64,000 nucleotides of DNA from Phytophthora sp. 'mugwort' (lineage: Eukaryota > Oomycota > Peronosporomycetes > Peronosporales > Peronosporaceae), in the NCBI GenBank assembly GCA_033558025.1, contig JAUCEF010000007.1:7130001-7194000 (forward strand), given 5' to 3'. The notes beneath the pieces were generated by a model that did not search any database, was not told the DNA's origin, and saw only the letters and a list, made by a program, of their open reading frames with translations. The position numbers were made by a program, and so were the translations under genes. Of this stretch, positions 37,596 to 49,380 are shown piece after piece. Every line of letters begins with the position of its first letter. Position 1 is the stretch's first letter.

Positions 37596-38686
37596 AATCT
37601 TTCGCCCAGGATAGTAGCCGCGTCCAATTGTCGTCGCCGGCCAATGGTCCGTCGGGCCTTCATCGAGGATGAAGCTGGCCATGAACGTGGGGGTATTCTC
37701 CAATCTGCAGGTACGCAACGTCTCGCCTCCGTCGCTCACTCCGCCGTCTTTAGATATCACAATGCTTAACAAAAAAAAACCACAATATAGTGAGGGTTGA
37801 CCTGATCAGATACGTGTATTACCCTTCTTAATCCGATGTGGTTCCGCACAACAAGGTTGACGCCATTGACACGGCTCACCGAGTTTTATGCGGTCTGTGG
37901 GACAGCACGGCTCCGCTGCAAGCAGCACACCGTGCTTTCTCCACACATTACTGCTACCCATAGAACCTGCACAAACTCTAAAACAATAATAATCGTGGTT
38001 AGAATAGCAAAACCAACCTAGTCAACACAATGATCTCACCTGCTGCTGCCAGCGATGGGCGCACGCGAAAGCCCCATGCACGTCGGCGCCGCCCCCGCTG
38101 CTTCTGATCGGCCTCGCAATGCTGCTGGCTGCGAGGATAACCGCCTCTCCCCGCACGCGAACGCCCCTCGCACGTCAGCGTCGCTTCCGAAGCTTCAGCT
38201 CGCTTGGTGCTGTGTTGTGCTGATAATTGTATTGTGAGGGGTCGCTTCCGCAACATTGCGTTTATTCGTCCTCGAACCTTTTCAGAAAACAAGACAATTA
38301 ATAGGTACGCCTAATTAAAAAGCGCATTTGGTGTTTTTCCGTCCAATCGTTTTGGTATGTCGGCATTGTCGGTCGGTGTCAGAAAGTTTACGCTATATTC
38401 TACCGCTAGCTGTGTTAACGAAGAAGGCTTGTTCGCTACTACACGTGCAAATACAGACAACGCCGGTGAAAACTGCCCCCCCCCCGCAACTGTGGGATCC
38501 TCATATCAAAAGTCAAATATAGTCAGGGCCAAATACCTTATTTTATTCAATCAGATCGTAGTCGATAATTGCTGGACAGCATTAATGGGACGAGAACTGC
38601 CCAGCAAAAAAAATTGCTGCGGTGATTCGTATAATCAGAGCATGGGAAAGGGTTTCGGCAGAGTGTGTACTGTAGTGCACAGCTTC
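37596..38686. other. Non-coding gap
   Basis: No gene that I can support. It contains a 10-C run at 38476-38485. Short frames here have no motifs. Confidence 0.3.
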
Positions 38687-38923
38687 AGGAAAGCCATAGA
38701 AAGCCGTATTCAAAGATCTAATTGTTACGTTGTAATTGGGTAATACCATTCCAAATTTCGCCTTATTTGTTCTTATTTGGTTTTTTCGGTCAATTATAAT
38801 ATATATAATTGGCCGAAAAGAACAAATATATATTACTGGTCTAAAAGATCAAAATAAGGCGAACATTGGAATGATATTACACAATTACAGCCCAACGATT
38901 GGATCTTTGAGTATGGCTTTCCT
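38687..38923. repeat. 237-bp palindromic MITE-like element
   Basis: Almost the whole stretch folds on itself. The outer arms begin 'aggaaagccat' (38687) and end with its complement (38913-38923). Inside, 'ttcaaagatctaattgttac' pairs with the complement of the sequence at 38890-38910, 'tgtaattgggtaatacc' (38731) with the complement ending at 38889, and 'ttcgccttat' (38757) with 'ataaggcgaa' (38855). The centre contains 'ttcggtcaattata' and its complement 'tataattggccgaa'. Arms are about 80-90% alike with an 11-base indel near the left end. There is no ORF. A non-autonomous fold-back DNA element is the best reading. Confidence 0.75.
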
Positions 38924-40100
38924 ATTTTTACATATACATTCCTTGCTCTGTCAGGACGATTTTCCTGTCGTCCCGTTTTATATGACGGATGCTGTTCATA
39001 GGGGGGGGCGGCTTTCACCGTCTTTGTGAACCAGACGTGGAAGCCGGCATTACGGATGATATAACGTCGATATTGTCACGTCTGCATACACTACCTCCAA
39101 CCCGAAGCTGTTGAACCCACCCGAAAAGAACATTCGAACGGCCGGTCCCACGGAGGAGGACTTCTGTCGCGTTGAGTGCGAGGTGGGGCCAATGTGAGCT
39201 AAAAGCTGGCGATGCCAACGATGGAGTCAAGGAAGATGTTGCTGATAGCGATCGGACACCGGAAAATCTGTCCACGGAAAAGCTGAAGGAATTCAGTGGA
39301 TGGCGCCGCTTTTTATTGGAGTAGCTGCGATGGAGGTGTGATGCAGGGGCTCCGAACAGTGCAGCAAGCATTTAGTATAATAGGACACGAGCAAGGCCGC
39401 AAAGAGCACAAGTCAATGCCTCTGTTTAGTAATAATCGTGTCTGTTGTATTGCCTGTGTTTTATCACCAACTAGAGTCTATCACAACTCAGAATATCACG
39501 GGCGAGAAGATTGTTTAATGCTCCCATTTCGAATTTGCATACCATAATTACGACGTGCAAACTGCGCGTCGTAATTGCACGCGCAAATGGATTTAGCACG
39601 AGAGTAATTCTGTTGCAGAAATGGAATTACCCTAACCCTAGCAAATCTAGCGCTGCTCTCAGATTTGTTGATCTGTCGCATTCGTACGGCAACGAGCTGT
39701 ATACCCGCGGTGTACTGCCGTCCTCAAACAATAACAAAATCCCCCTTCCAATATACTCGTCGAGGTACGATGGATATGCCGACACGCGCCACGTAAAAGC
39801 GCCCTTTGGTGACGGACGTTGTCGATGAATTTGATAGCGATGGACGTGAGAGTTCTGGTGATGGTGCGTGGCAGCCATATCCAGGACAAGCTGGCGATGG
39901 TACAGCGGAGACGACTACCAGTACAAGTGAGGGGGCGCTTCGTGTACACGCATAGCCCCGCCGCCAACAGAAACATAATTCCCGTCGTGGGAATCTCTGG
40001 ATGCCTATCTCGAAGCGTACCAGGCCCTATCATCCAAGTAGCTCTCCAAATGATACCCTACATTATCTTAACTGTCTAATTAGCGTATCTACAGGTATTC
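38924..40100. other. Non-coding gap
   Basis: Several short frames on both strands (for example 39511-39828 plus) have no motif, promoter or consistent codon use. Nothing is called here. Confidence 0.3.
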
Positions 40101-42808
40101 CGGGTTAGAACGAGCACAACGGTGAAGCAGCGCAATGCCAAGATTCAGAAGGATGGATCCAAGGCCCCACGGATTCCTGAGGAGTGGGAGCAGTACGCGA
40201 AGACCTTTGTATGCACATGCTCCGGGACAACTCCAAAAGTAGTGGTAAATGGCCTCGCTAAAAGATTCGGTCTACGGATTGCCCAAGGCTCAAGTACGTT
40301 GTAACAGTGCTACTCGTGCTCGTTCGGGCACATTTATTCTAATAGAAGCTGAGCCAAGCTGACCTGGTCTCATGTGCGTATAGATCAACACGTCCGTTTG
40401 TATCGTTGACAAATCTACCCAGAAGTTTGTAGTCACAATTACCAAGTGCCGACCTGAGTACAACCACCGCCTGAGCGAGCGTGCTTTCAAGAGTCACCTT
40501 TCCAATCGCATTTCTCTATACGATGGCGCGCTGCGCATAGTCGATGAGATCCGCAAAACTGGTGCTAAAGTCAACAGTATTTTCACGTTCATCGTAGAAA
40601 ATTCAAACAGCCAATCTACTTTTCAGGACGCACAGAACCGGGTTCGATATCTGAAGGTTCGCGAGAATGCTAACGGACCGACACCTACCTGGTCGAAGAG
40701 ATTGAAGAAATGGATGTCTAACTTCGGAGATGTGCCTGGAAAGCACATTTTTGCTGACGATATCGGCGGAAAGGTACGCGCATAAGCTTCATGTACCAGT
40801 TTTAAGTGAAGATGCTCATTGAGCAAAATTGTTGCTGTGAAGGTTTTGTTAGAAAGTCGTCACTTGCATCTTTCTCCAGACGAAGCACCTACGTGCGCTT
40901 TTCAAACGGTTTCCTGAAGTTCTCCTCATAGATGTGATGCATGGTACTAATCGGTCGAATTACAAGGTCTTCTCGTTCATGGCGCATGATACATTCGGTA
41001 AAGGCCAGTTCGTGCAACATGCTCTGATCCAGAACGAGCGGGCACCAACGTTGCTGGCAGCGCTTGAGAAGTTCAAGGCGAAACACCCTGCATGTAACAA
41101 GTTGCAGTTGTGCTGATCGACAAAGATTTCACTGAAATGTTGGTGCTCAAACTGGCTTTCCCCGACGTCACGATTATGCTGTGCCAGTTTCACGTTCTTA
41201 AGTATCGTCGCGAGGAGATTGCATCGTCTATCTATGGTTTCAATTCGTGGCAAGGGACCAGTTAAGAAGGGTGATGAATCTCATTGTGTACGCTAAGACT
41301 GAGGCTGAGTACGTTAAGCACCTTCGCTGCATGCGCCACCTCGCTTCGATGGACCAGTCTGGTGTGATAGAGGTCCAGCCGGATACAACTGGGCGCGAAT
41401 CGGGTCAAATGATTTCCGATTCGGGCATAATCGAGCAGGATCCGTATGCGCCTGAGCGCACCAGCACCCGTTCGTTGACTATTTATGCGGAACTGGGACA
41501 ATTTCCGACAGCTCTGGTGCTCTGATAAACACCAAAATGCATCCACACTCGGTAACAACACCACCAATCGGTTGTAGGCTTCGTGGAAGGAGCTCAAGGA
41601 GTGAGTAGACTTGTTTGGACGAGTGCATTGCATCAATCATTGCTGTGGACGAGTTCATTGCATCAATCACGCATTACCAAAACTTGCAAGAAGACGCTTC
41701 GTCGACGATATGTACAAGAATACGAAGTTTGAACACCCTAGCAATGGCAGAAAAAATCAATTGTGGCAAATCTCGTGAGCGAGCACGCGTATAAGTTGAT
41801 CTACGGTCAGTATGCGTATGCACTGGGTGGGTCGCGCATCCTACAACTTTTACGATGGGTATTCTGGTATGTATTTCGTTAGGAGTATTTAGAAGGATGA
41901 TGATGCGCTCGACGAGCTAAATGCGGAGTACTCTATTGCTAAGCGCAACCGGAAGTGCTCATGTTTACTCATGGGCACCCGGCTACTATTTGCCGCCACG
42001 TTTTCTTCCTTCGGTCTGCTTTGGGCAAAGCGATTGTGATATCAATCAACTTATGCACTCAAGGTGGCTTTTATCGTCGGTTCGACATGCTATCTGATTG
42101 AAAAGGCGCTCCACTGGTTCAACACAATCGACTTCGCGCTGGAGATGCCTACATCCTTTCAGATACAGACACAACCGAACTGCCATCGAAGTTGAAGTCG
42201 CTACCACTCCTTTCTACAAAAGTAAGTGTTTTCATCGCTTCTACCTACTGTACTAACAATATGTAATCTATTGCAGGCAGGTATTCTTGACCTCGTCGCC
42301 AAAACCATCTTGACAGATGACACAATCTTCAGCGCCATGGAAATGCTGTTTGGGTCAAGGCGGACATCGTCGTCGTTGATGCGAGTCTAATCGGCGCCGT
42401 CAAAGACGGTATCATGTCTACTCAGCGCGAGCACATCCAGTATATTTTAAGAGGAGTAGCAGGCAAGAAGATCCTGATCCCAATCAACTACAACAATAAT
42501 CACTGGTGCTCCATTATGATGGATTCTCCTCTCAAGGAAGTGTGTATCTGTGACCCGATGTCATCGACCTATATTGTGGCTGTACGAGCCGTCGCGGAAG
42601 TACTCGTGACTCTGTTACCAGACGCAGCCCCAAAACTCTATCGAGTGCGACCTTACAGGTCTGAACTTGGTGTCCAAGCCGACAGTATAACGGTGGCATG
42701 TGCATCCTCCTCACTTTCGAGTTCTTCGCAGGCGCTAACAAGATTACCATGCTCAATAGGAAGGAGCTTCAGCTTTTGCGGTGCAGGTATTTAGTGATGT
42801 CCATTTGA
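40101..42808 (+). pseudogene. Degenerate MULE transposase with C-terminal Ulp1-like (C48) protease
   Basis: First, a FAR1/FLYWCH-like zinc-binding start: 'EEWEQYAKTFVCTCSG' (40170-40220) and 'FVVTITKCRPEYNHRLSERAF' (40425-40490). Next, the MULE core: 'DVMHGTNRSNYKVFSFMAHDTFGKGQFVQHALIQNE' spans 40930-41040, with the first catalytic Asp in 'DVMHGTN'; 'ALEKFKAKHPACNKLQL' and the 'LCQFHVLKYRREE' region follow (41060-41220) in shifting frames. Last, the Ulp1-like domain (42400-42808): 'NNNHWCSIMMD' gives the catalytic His, 'CDPMSS' the Asp, 'GVQADS' the Gln, then a -1 shift, then 'YNGGMCILLTFEFF'. The catalytic Cys of the usual N-C-G is Gly here (GGT at 42692-42694). MULE-Ulp1 fusions are known from other eukaryotic MULEs. 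Several stops and shifts make this copy dead. Confidence 0.65.
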
Positions 42809-43058
42809 GCTCAATGCATATCTTCTTGCATTTACTGTATATTACGTGGAGCCCCATTTTAGTCGGCATTGACATCAAATCCGGCTACACTGGACACAAC
42901 GGACATTCATCATTTGATTACGACAACTGACCCTTTTTGAATCGGGTATGTTCGGGCACCACACGGGCATGATTGGGTAGTGTTGCATCGTCCATGTGAT
43001 CCCATTGGCAAAATAATTAGTGAGCAATGGGACCTTTTATATCTGTCGCACTGAGACC

Positions 43059-43190
43059 GCAGTTTACGGTACACCCCACCCTTATGAGTCGGGGCCCGAC
43101 TGTAAGGGTGGAAGACTGCGAGGCTTGAAAACGTAACTGACTATGTGTCGTGCACAGCTATATACGGTGCACGACTAGTTAACGTTTTTC
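43059..43190. repeat. Two adjacent hairpins
   Basis: 43076-43111 is a near-perfect 36-bp inverted repeat (ccaccctta ... taagggtgg with agtcggg/cccgact inside), and the flanking gcagt/actgc extends the stem. 43127-43190 is a looser inverted repeat (gaaaacgt ... acgtttttc with tcgtgcac/gtgcacga nearer the centre). They lie between the 3' ends of two converging transposase relics and may be terminal structures of one of them. Confidence 0.55.
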
Positions 43191-43329
43191 AGCAGTATTA
43201 CGCTGTCACTACACTTTAACCTCGTTATACCCGCGCTCAAACTCACGGGATACTGAGCTATCAGCTCGCGAACATACTTAGCTGCTCTACACTCCAAACA
43301 CCACCGTCAGCTACTGTAGCCCGCGTAGA

Positions 43330-44551
43330 GGCATCGATCTTTTCTCGCCCATTTGCGCCCCTTGCTGGCGACTTCCAGGTTGTTCGCGCATCGAACGCAT
43401 TCAGCTGCAGTCTCTCGGAAAACGGCTTGCCGGGTTAGCCAACGAGGCACCCGACTTCTTGACCTACTTCTCTCGTCTAATCGCTGCAATATTGCGAGCC
43501 TCGCACAGGCGGCGCCAGTGTGCTTTGATTCGTTGAATAGGAAATCGATCGGCTGGCTCTACTTTATCCGTCGCATTGACCGAGAAGCGGACCTTTGTTC
43601 TGAGCAATTTTGCTGCCGCCTGAACCTCATCGCTGGAGTGTCCGATGCACTTGTTCATCCAAAAATCACGATCACCAGCAAAAGGTCCACCAGGGCCCCA
43701 CGTTCTAATGTCATGCAGCCATTGCAGCATAATATTGTTGCTGATAATACAGCAGGTGACGACCGATAGCAAACGCTATCAACGGCATCGGGCAAGCCTT
43801 GAATCGCATAGCTGGCGTTTTATTCTTAAATATCAGCATTGGGCACAAGCTTTTCCGCATCGCGCCCACTCTTCAGCAGCACGCACATTGTGATGCCTTC
43901 CCTGTCTAATAGACAAAAAATTCACTACATGAAAAGTTAGCCAATCAAAAGAACACTATATATTTGGTTGGGATCAATGGTCTTGTCATCAAACTAACGT
44001 TTCAGCTTCCCCAGGTGGAGGCCACCGCTGTGTCGATGACCTGTTGTTTGGCCTGGCTGACCTGCTTGTTCCCTTTTAGGCGACATGGGACAATATTGTA
44101 GCGCACCAGGAACGCCTGCACGCGACGCTCGGTCATCTTAGACGCGAAAGGAGCACCGCGGACTGCGAAAGTCTTGTTGTAGATGTTGTGAGCGCTGTCC
44201 TCAATCATGATACATGCAATGTCCGTCCCATATCGAACCGAAAGCTTGACAAGTTTTGCGCAGCCGCTCAAACTCGGCCAAAAGGTGCGGATACTGCCAC
44301 TCCCAGTGAGCCTCGAGTTTCCCGGCCAGTACCCTTGACAACGAACTGCTGCCGAGAACCGCGAACAGAGCTGCTATATTTAAGTTGTTGCTTGTTGCCG
44401 AGTTTGGTGCGCATCTCCTGCCGCTTTTCCCACCAATCCCGGCCTTGTTCATGTTGACCCGGTGATTGCTGGAACGAAACAGAGCAGCGAAGTGGTCGAG
44501 GGCTCTGCCGATGACACCGTCTTCACGGCTGAGCTCTGCACCGATTACCAT
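43330..44551 (-). pseudogene. Degenerate Tc5/pogo-like DDE transposase
   Basis: The minus-strand N-terminal part (44551-44002) ends with a second helix-turn-helix: 'KMTERRVQAFLVRYNIVPCRLKGNKQVSQ' (spread over 44140-44060). The catalytic part at 43772-43464 reads 'MLQWLHDIRTWGPGGPFAGDRDFWMNKCIGHSSDEV' then 'KVRFSVNATDKVEPADRFPIQRIKAHWRRL'. These match the layout 'D-N-x-x-x-H' and 'PxNATxxxQPxDxxxIxxIK' of DDE_1 enzymes. The Asp expected before N-K-C is Met here ('WMNKC'), and stops lie between the two parts. The stretch between HTH and DDE (44000-43775) is too short for a full enzyme, so it is also internally deleted. Confidence 0.55.
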
Positions 44552-44785
44552 TCACTCAATGCATCGGACGCGACTCGACAGCGAGACGTCGTGCTGGAGT
44601 GCTCCGTGGGCTTCACCATCAGGTTCTAATTGTGGAGGGGCTGTCGTTGTGACTGTTTCGTCGATACTGCGCAACAACCAGTCAAGTTGAGGCCGACTAA
44701 TTTTGGTGTATGACCTTTCAGGTTCATGACAATTTTGTGTGCACGAGTAATTAATGGGACCATGTATGGTAAGTACGATGCACGG

Positions 44786-45928
44786 CTATTTAGACCACAC
44801 GACTAATAAGGGGGGTGCCCTTCCACTCCAAAGTGAGTTGGCCTTCTGCCGCCTTGCTGCTCCACTTATCCGGCGCTCGTGCTCTCCCGCACCCGGCCTT
44901 AACAGAGCGGTGCGTGCGCAAATTTTTGTTTGTAATGTCGGCGGGGTTGGGGCCACATGCGTCCAGCAAGCCATAAGCACGCCATACGCAAGTTTACTGA
45001 CGCGGGTGTACATAATGTACCGCTTCATCTGGCCTCGAAACTGCGTTGAGCTTGTCCGTCAAGTCTCCGTGTCCATTCACACCCAGTTCATCGACACTGT
45101 GTGCCAACCCTACTGATACAATCAACTTGCCTCCAGCATCCACCGTGGTTGTGAGCAGATGGTCATCGGGTGTCGCCAGCATTCGTACTTCAACTTCGTC
45201 GAACCGGCGCGTTTGTATGAGTGGGTAGTTTGTGACGAATGCCGTGATGAGTGGCGCCATATCGAGTCACTCCTCCTTTCATCGTCGTCGCAGTTTTGAC
45301 TGTACCGTCGCCATGCCAGTGTCATACCAGGTTAATATGTCCACTAGCTGTTTACGACGTAGATCAGCTCCCGATACCCGTTTCGACGCGGATACGAGCG
45401 CGCCACCCGCATTGTAGAGATGTAAGTCGCCTAATACCGCCGACATTAGCTACCCCTAGCATTGGATCCCGTCCACATGACCCGTGCTTGCCGCCATGCA
45501 TCGGAATACAGTGTTCAATATGCTCTTGACTTTCACTTGATATGTATATCTCTAGTTTTCGAGATGGTCAGGCCGTCAAAGTGGGTCGCCAAGATCCACA
45601 CGGAGCCCTTCTTTATGTTCGGCGCAAATAGCTCCACAAGGTCCCTGAACACGACGCAGAGACGACGTCCTTGATATGCAGTAACAAGGAAATTATCCAG
45701 AACCGAGCTGCTAATATTAATATCACCAGGTGAGTCTCGGCCACGGATCCAAGTCGAAGCCGTGAGAAGTCTTAGCAACAGCAGCTGGCTTATCAACGAC
45801 GAGATGGCAGTATAGCGATATTCGACGTTCGGTATGGAAGCAATGGTTTCCTCACCTATAGTCCAGTTCGGAAAGGCGGAGAAGAGCATGACCAGCTTCA
45901 GCAGCCCACACGTGAAAGGATCGTACAT
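44786..45928 (-). pseudogene. Unidentified minus-strand coding relic
   Basis: Minus-strand frames 45928-45533 (131 codons, ...GSVWILATHFDGLTISK...) and 45260-44994 (88 codons, 'FDEVEVRMLATPDDHLLTTTVDAGGKLIVSVGL') have well-structured, alternating hydrophobic sequence that looks like real protein. I cannot name the family. They are separated by stops and lie directly upstream of the Tc5/pogo-like relic, so they may be either a host gene relic or flanking transposon code. Confidence 0.3.
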
Positions 45929-47222
45929 TGTTGTGTGTGGTGTTTTGCCAAATTAACTATTTGTGGTCCCTCACGATAAACTTATCGTTTGCTGTGGTAC
46001 TGTACCTTCTCTCAACCGGCCGCATGTGGGCGCACCGCATCGCATGTTTATGTCTTGTCCGGCCACATCGGTTAGAACGAAAAGCCGCTGCATTTGCGCG
46101 TGGACGATTTTTTAGAACTCATTTTCGGAAACCCCCCGACGCAGGGAGAAGCCTGCAAGAATGCTGAGTGTCGTCGACACCAGGAGAGCGAATATGCAGG
46201 AGAATTCAACCGGGAGCGATGTGGCCTAATGCAACGGGAGCTGGCTGTTACTAAAATGCATGCGCTCGTTATACTTTTGTAGAGATCTATACCGACTAGT
46301 GGAAGCGCGCAGAACGTAGTCATACCGTAACAGAGCCCGTCCGAAAGGTTCATGGGCATAATACCGCTAGATACACTATTGTTCATGGCGACAATGCTCG
46401 TCGACAATAAAAAAAATTGTGCATGCCAATAGGATCGGAAAAATGAGTAAGACGTTGAAGCTGTAGCAACTTATGCGCTGTGATTGGCTGGTCCTCATTC
46501 GTCCCCCACCCTAGCTGTGCGGCAACTTCGACGCATGCGCCAAAAAATAGAAATGGCCGCAGAGCGCTTTTTGTTTTGCTCCCCGACGCATGCGGCCATG
46601 CCGCAATTGGCCAATCAAGCGATCGTATTGGGACGCATGCGGCCGCATGCGCCGATTTGAGTGCGCCCTAATAATAAAGGGTATATAATTGTTTTATAAA
46701 TTTTGAACCTTTTCCGTGGTAAGAAATGATTCTGGTCAGTAAATGCAATCATTAGAAAGTCGATAAATCCTTATGGTTTTGCTTACAAATGATAGTACTA
46801 AGGTGATGTGTATTTCGTCAAAGCCTGTTTACGTTCTGTCTCCGTTCTCGATTTGTTAGTTTTTTACGGTATTGCACTGAGCCCGCGCGTTGCGGCGAAC
46901 CCGCGGTTTACGGTAGTCGGAGAATCCTGTGATTAGGCCCGTGGGGGAACAGGTGTTGTACAGAATGACTGGGGGAGAGAAGGACGAGAACGCACCGCTC
47001 TTGAAGAAGTGTTCCTCAAAACGCTTTGTGCTTCCAGGGCGAAGGACATCACTTAGCGTTCCATAAGTCATTTTGTTTAATCAGTATTTCGTCACCTAAG
47101 TAGGAGATCCCAATCCCATGCTTTTCAGTTCCACGGTCCAAACCGTGCAGTAAAAAGTCAAAATACGCAAATATCCAAAGCCCGAGCGTTCCAACGGGGA
47201 ACCTCAGGTAGGAATCATCGCT
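45929..47222. other. Non-coding gap with a GCATGC palindrome cluster
   Basis: No gene that I can support. The notable content is the palindromic repeat at 46530-46653 followed by a TATA-like gggtatataattg (about 46679-46691). The stretch 46862-46915 shares 'cactgag.ccgc' and 'tttacggta' with 43049-43070, a hint of a shared dispersed element. Confidence 0.35.
46530..46653. repeat. Three copies of GACGCATGCG, one in an 18-bp perfect palindrome
   Basis: gacgcatgcg occurs at 46530, 46585 and 46632. The third is part of cgcatgcggccgcatgcg (46634-46651), a perfect palindrome. 'attggccaatca' lies between the second and third. This could be a protein-binding cluster or the sub-terminal repeats of a DNA transposon; sequence alone does not decide. 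Confidence 0.6.
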
Positions 47223-49380
47223 TCAGCTAGAAGCGTATTTCCCCCTCATCCACAGCAGCATTGACCTCTGAGAGTCGAGTACTCCGCCGGATCTCGTGCC
47301 ATCCTTTCTCCCTCCAAATTGCATCTTCAACAGCATTAACCAACGGCTCATAGTCGGGTAGGAGGGATGTCGTAGGACGCTAGCACATTTCATACGAGGG
47401 CGTGAGTACCAGGTACTGTGTTCTTGTCGATCGTGAGCGCGCTTAGCCAAGACATTAATCCTGGGATATACCCTGGCTTTCGGCTGCTCAGTCCTTGCCA
47501 CTCTGATATCTCTGAGACGCCTCACTGGCTTCGCTCTCAGCCCCGCTATTTCTTCCGTCGTCGTCTTGCTCTCGTCCGCGTCACCGTGGAGGGGTGGTAA
47601 CGTGTGAACTTGCCGGCTTTGTCTCGGAGTTGGGAGTGCTCGGGCGTAGCGGCCTCCTTGGGGGTGAATCCTGGCTCAGTTGGAGCGACGTATGTACCAG
47701 CGTCCAGAGCTTTGTCTATATCGGCCTGTATGTCCTTGAGGTGTGAATCCCGAAGGAGCTTGGCCCAATCAACCTTGCTGGTGTCCCCTACTCAGTGACT
47801 CTGCGTCGATCGTGAAGTAGCGTCCCTTCGGATCCTGGCGAGAGCTTGGTCGCTGGGAGGCTTGCCGTACATGGGCAGGGTCGCAGCTAAGGCGTTCGTC
47901 TGCTCCAAAACTATGGCAAGTTACGGTAACCTCCCTCGTCGTCGATGCGGAATGGTTGGGCAAAGCGAGTTTCGTCTTGAGCTGGTATGCATCCTTGTCT
48001 CGACGCCACAGTTCTCCCAAGTCTTAAATGGAAAAGCCCGAGAGTAACTTGGCATACTTGGACGTCTTGCCAGCATCTCCACCCCACCGCAGAAGATTTC
48101 TGTTTCCCTTGACGCAAGGCGCTGTAAGAAGTTGAAGTAGTCCCACGTCTCGATGCAGAGACTGAGGAAGCGAAGTCTTCCGCGCACGGCCGCCAACTTC
48201 GACTTCCGCCGCTGCACTTGGGCCGACTTGGTCGTCAACGATGCGTGCAACGTCCATGCGAAGAACAGTGGCCTGAAAGTGTGCCAAAATCGCCAGTGAG
48301 CCACGTGTAAATTGGGATACGTGCCGGGATGTACCTGAGGCGTTGCTCCACCCAGGGGTACGCTCTTTCGTACACCGACACGCCGAGCGCTCCAGCGGCC
48401 GATAGAGTCTCTTCAATCTTTCCTCCCGTCCGGAGGGGCCCGTCGGACAGATCGATAAGAATAAACGACTCCGCGACCGCTGCTGACAGCGATGAAACTA
48501 AGAGTTGCACAGTGGAGGCAACTCTCGCTCTTTTCGGAGGTTGAAGCTTGGACTGAGGCGAATCGTGAGCGAGAGGACTGGAGCGCTTGTTTTGGTTCCC
48601 GGTGATTCTTGGGTGGTCTGGAGGCCCGGTGCTCTTGAGTTGTCGGGGCGGAAGGGGAAATAGGAGGATGGGGCTGTCGAGCGCGTCACGAGCGCCCTCC
48701 TTTTCCCGTCGAGAAGCGTATTGGCGAAGTAGTCCAAGGTCTCAAGACCGGCGGACGCTTTCTTGACTGTGAGAAAGGTATGCATCTTAATCCAGACGGC
48801 CGGTTGGGCCAGCTTCTCAGCTAACGGTGTGAGTGCTCCTGCCTTCCCTTCACGGTCCTGCGAGATCAGGTCGGCGATCCGCTTGCAGATCTCTGCATCT
48901 TGGGCTGCGAGCGTCTTCCCGTTGCTCATAGGGGCTTCGACAAGGATGAAGAATGAGCATGGTCTCTTCTAACCTCGAGCGGACCCGATCAACTGTCACT
49001 CGAGCTCCCCCTCTGGACGAGGGAGAATTTCCATGGATTGACAGAAAAGGTCTGAGTAAAAGATTCTAGTGAGAGAACGGACTTTAATAAATCCGTCTAG
49101 CTGGGACCCGCGGCAAAAACTTCGTGGGTGCAAGACAACGGGCCGTTATTGATTGACTAGGCGTACCCTGTATACTGTGTCTCTCCCGGGTAAGATAAGT
49201 CTCTGACTCCCAAACGAGGCACGCTGTGCTCTCAAGAGGTCGGTCAGGGAAGTTGTCGGGGGTTCGACTCACTCGGACTCCTTTGAGTCCATAGCTGCTC
49301 AGGGCAACTTTGAAATCGGCCAAGTTCGTAACGATGGCCTGAGGATGAGGGCACTCTTGAACTATTCGCTCGAAGAGTAC
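47223..49380 (-). pseudogene. Degenerate Gag-like protein of a retroelement (tentative)
   Basis: Minus-strand fragments run in order: 49380-49084 (...FKVALSSYGLKGVRVSRTPDNFPDRPLE...), 48929-48498 (starts MSNGKTLAAQDAEICKRIADLI; AEKLAQPAVWIKMHTFLTVKKAS), 48510-48235 (SVYERAYPWVEQRLRYIPARIPIYTW), 48020-47769 and 47525-47223. The overlapping ends and smooth hand-over between frames point to one former long protein broken by frameshifts. The style (long, charged, 'WVEQRLRYIPARIP') resembles large hypothetical Gag-like proteins common in Phytophthora retroelements; this rests on recollection of the pattern, not a search. No RT follows. Confidence 0.4.

Noticed and set aside
39630..39641. Telomere-like ccctaaccctag
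   Set aside because: Only two units inside ordinary sequence; not a telomere or interstitial array.
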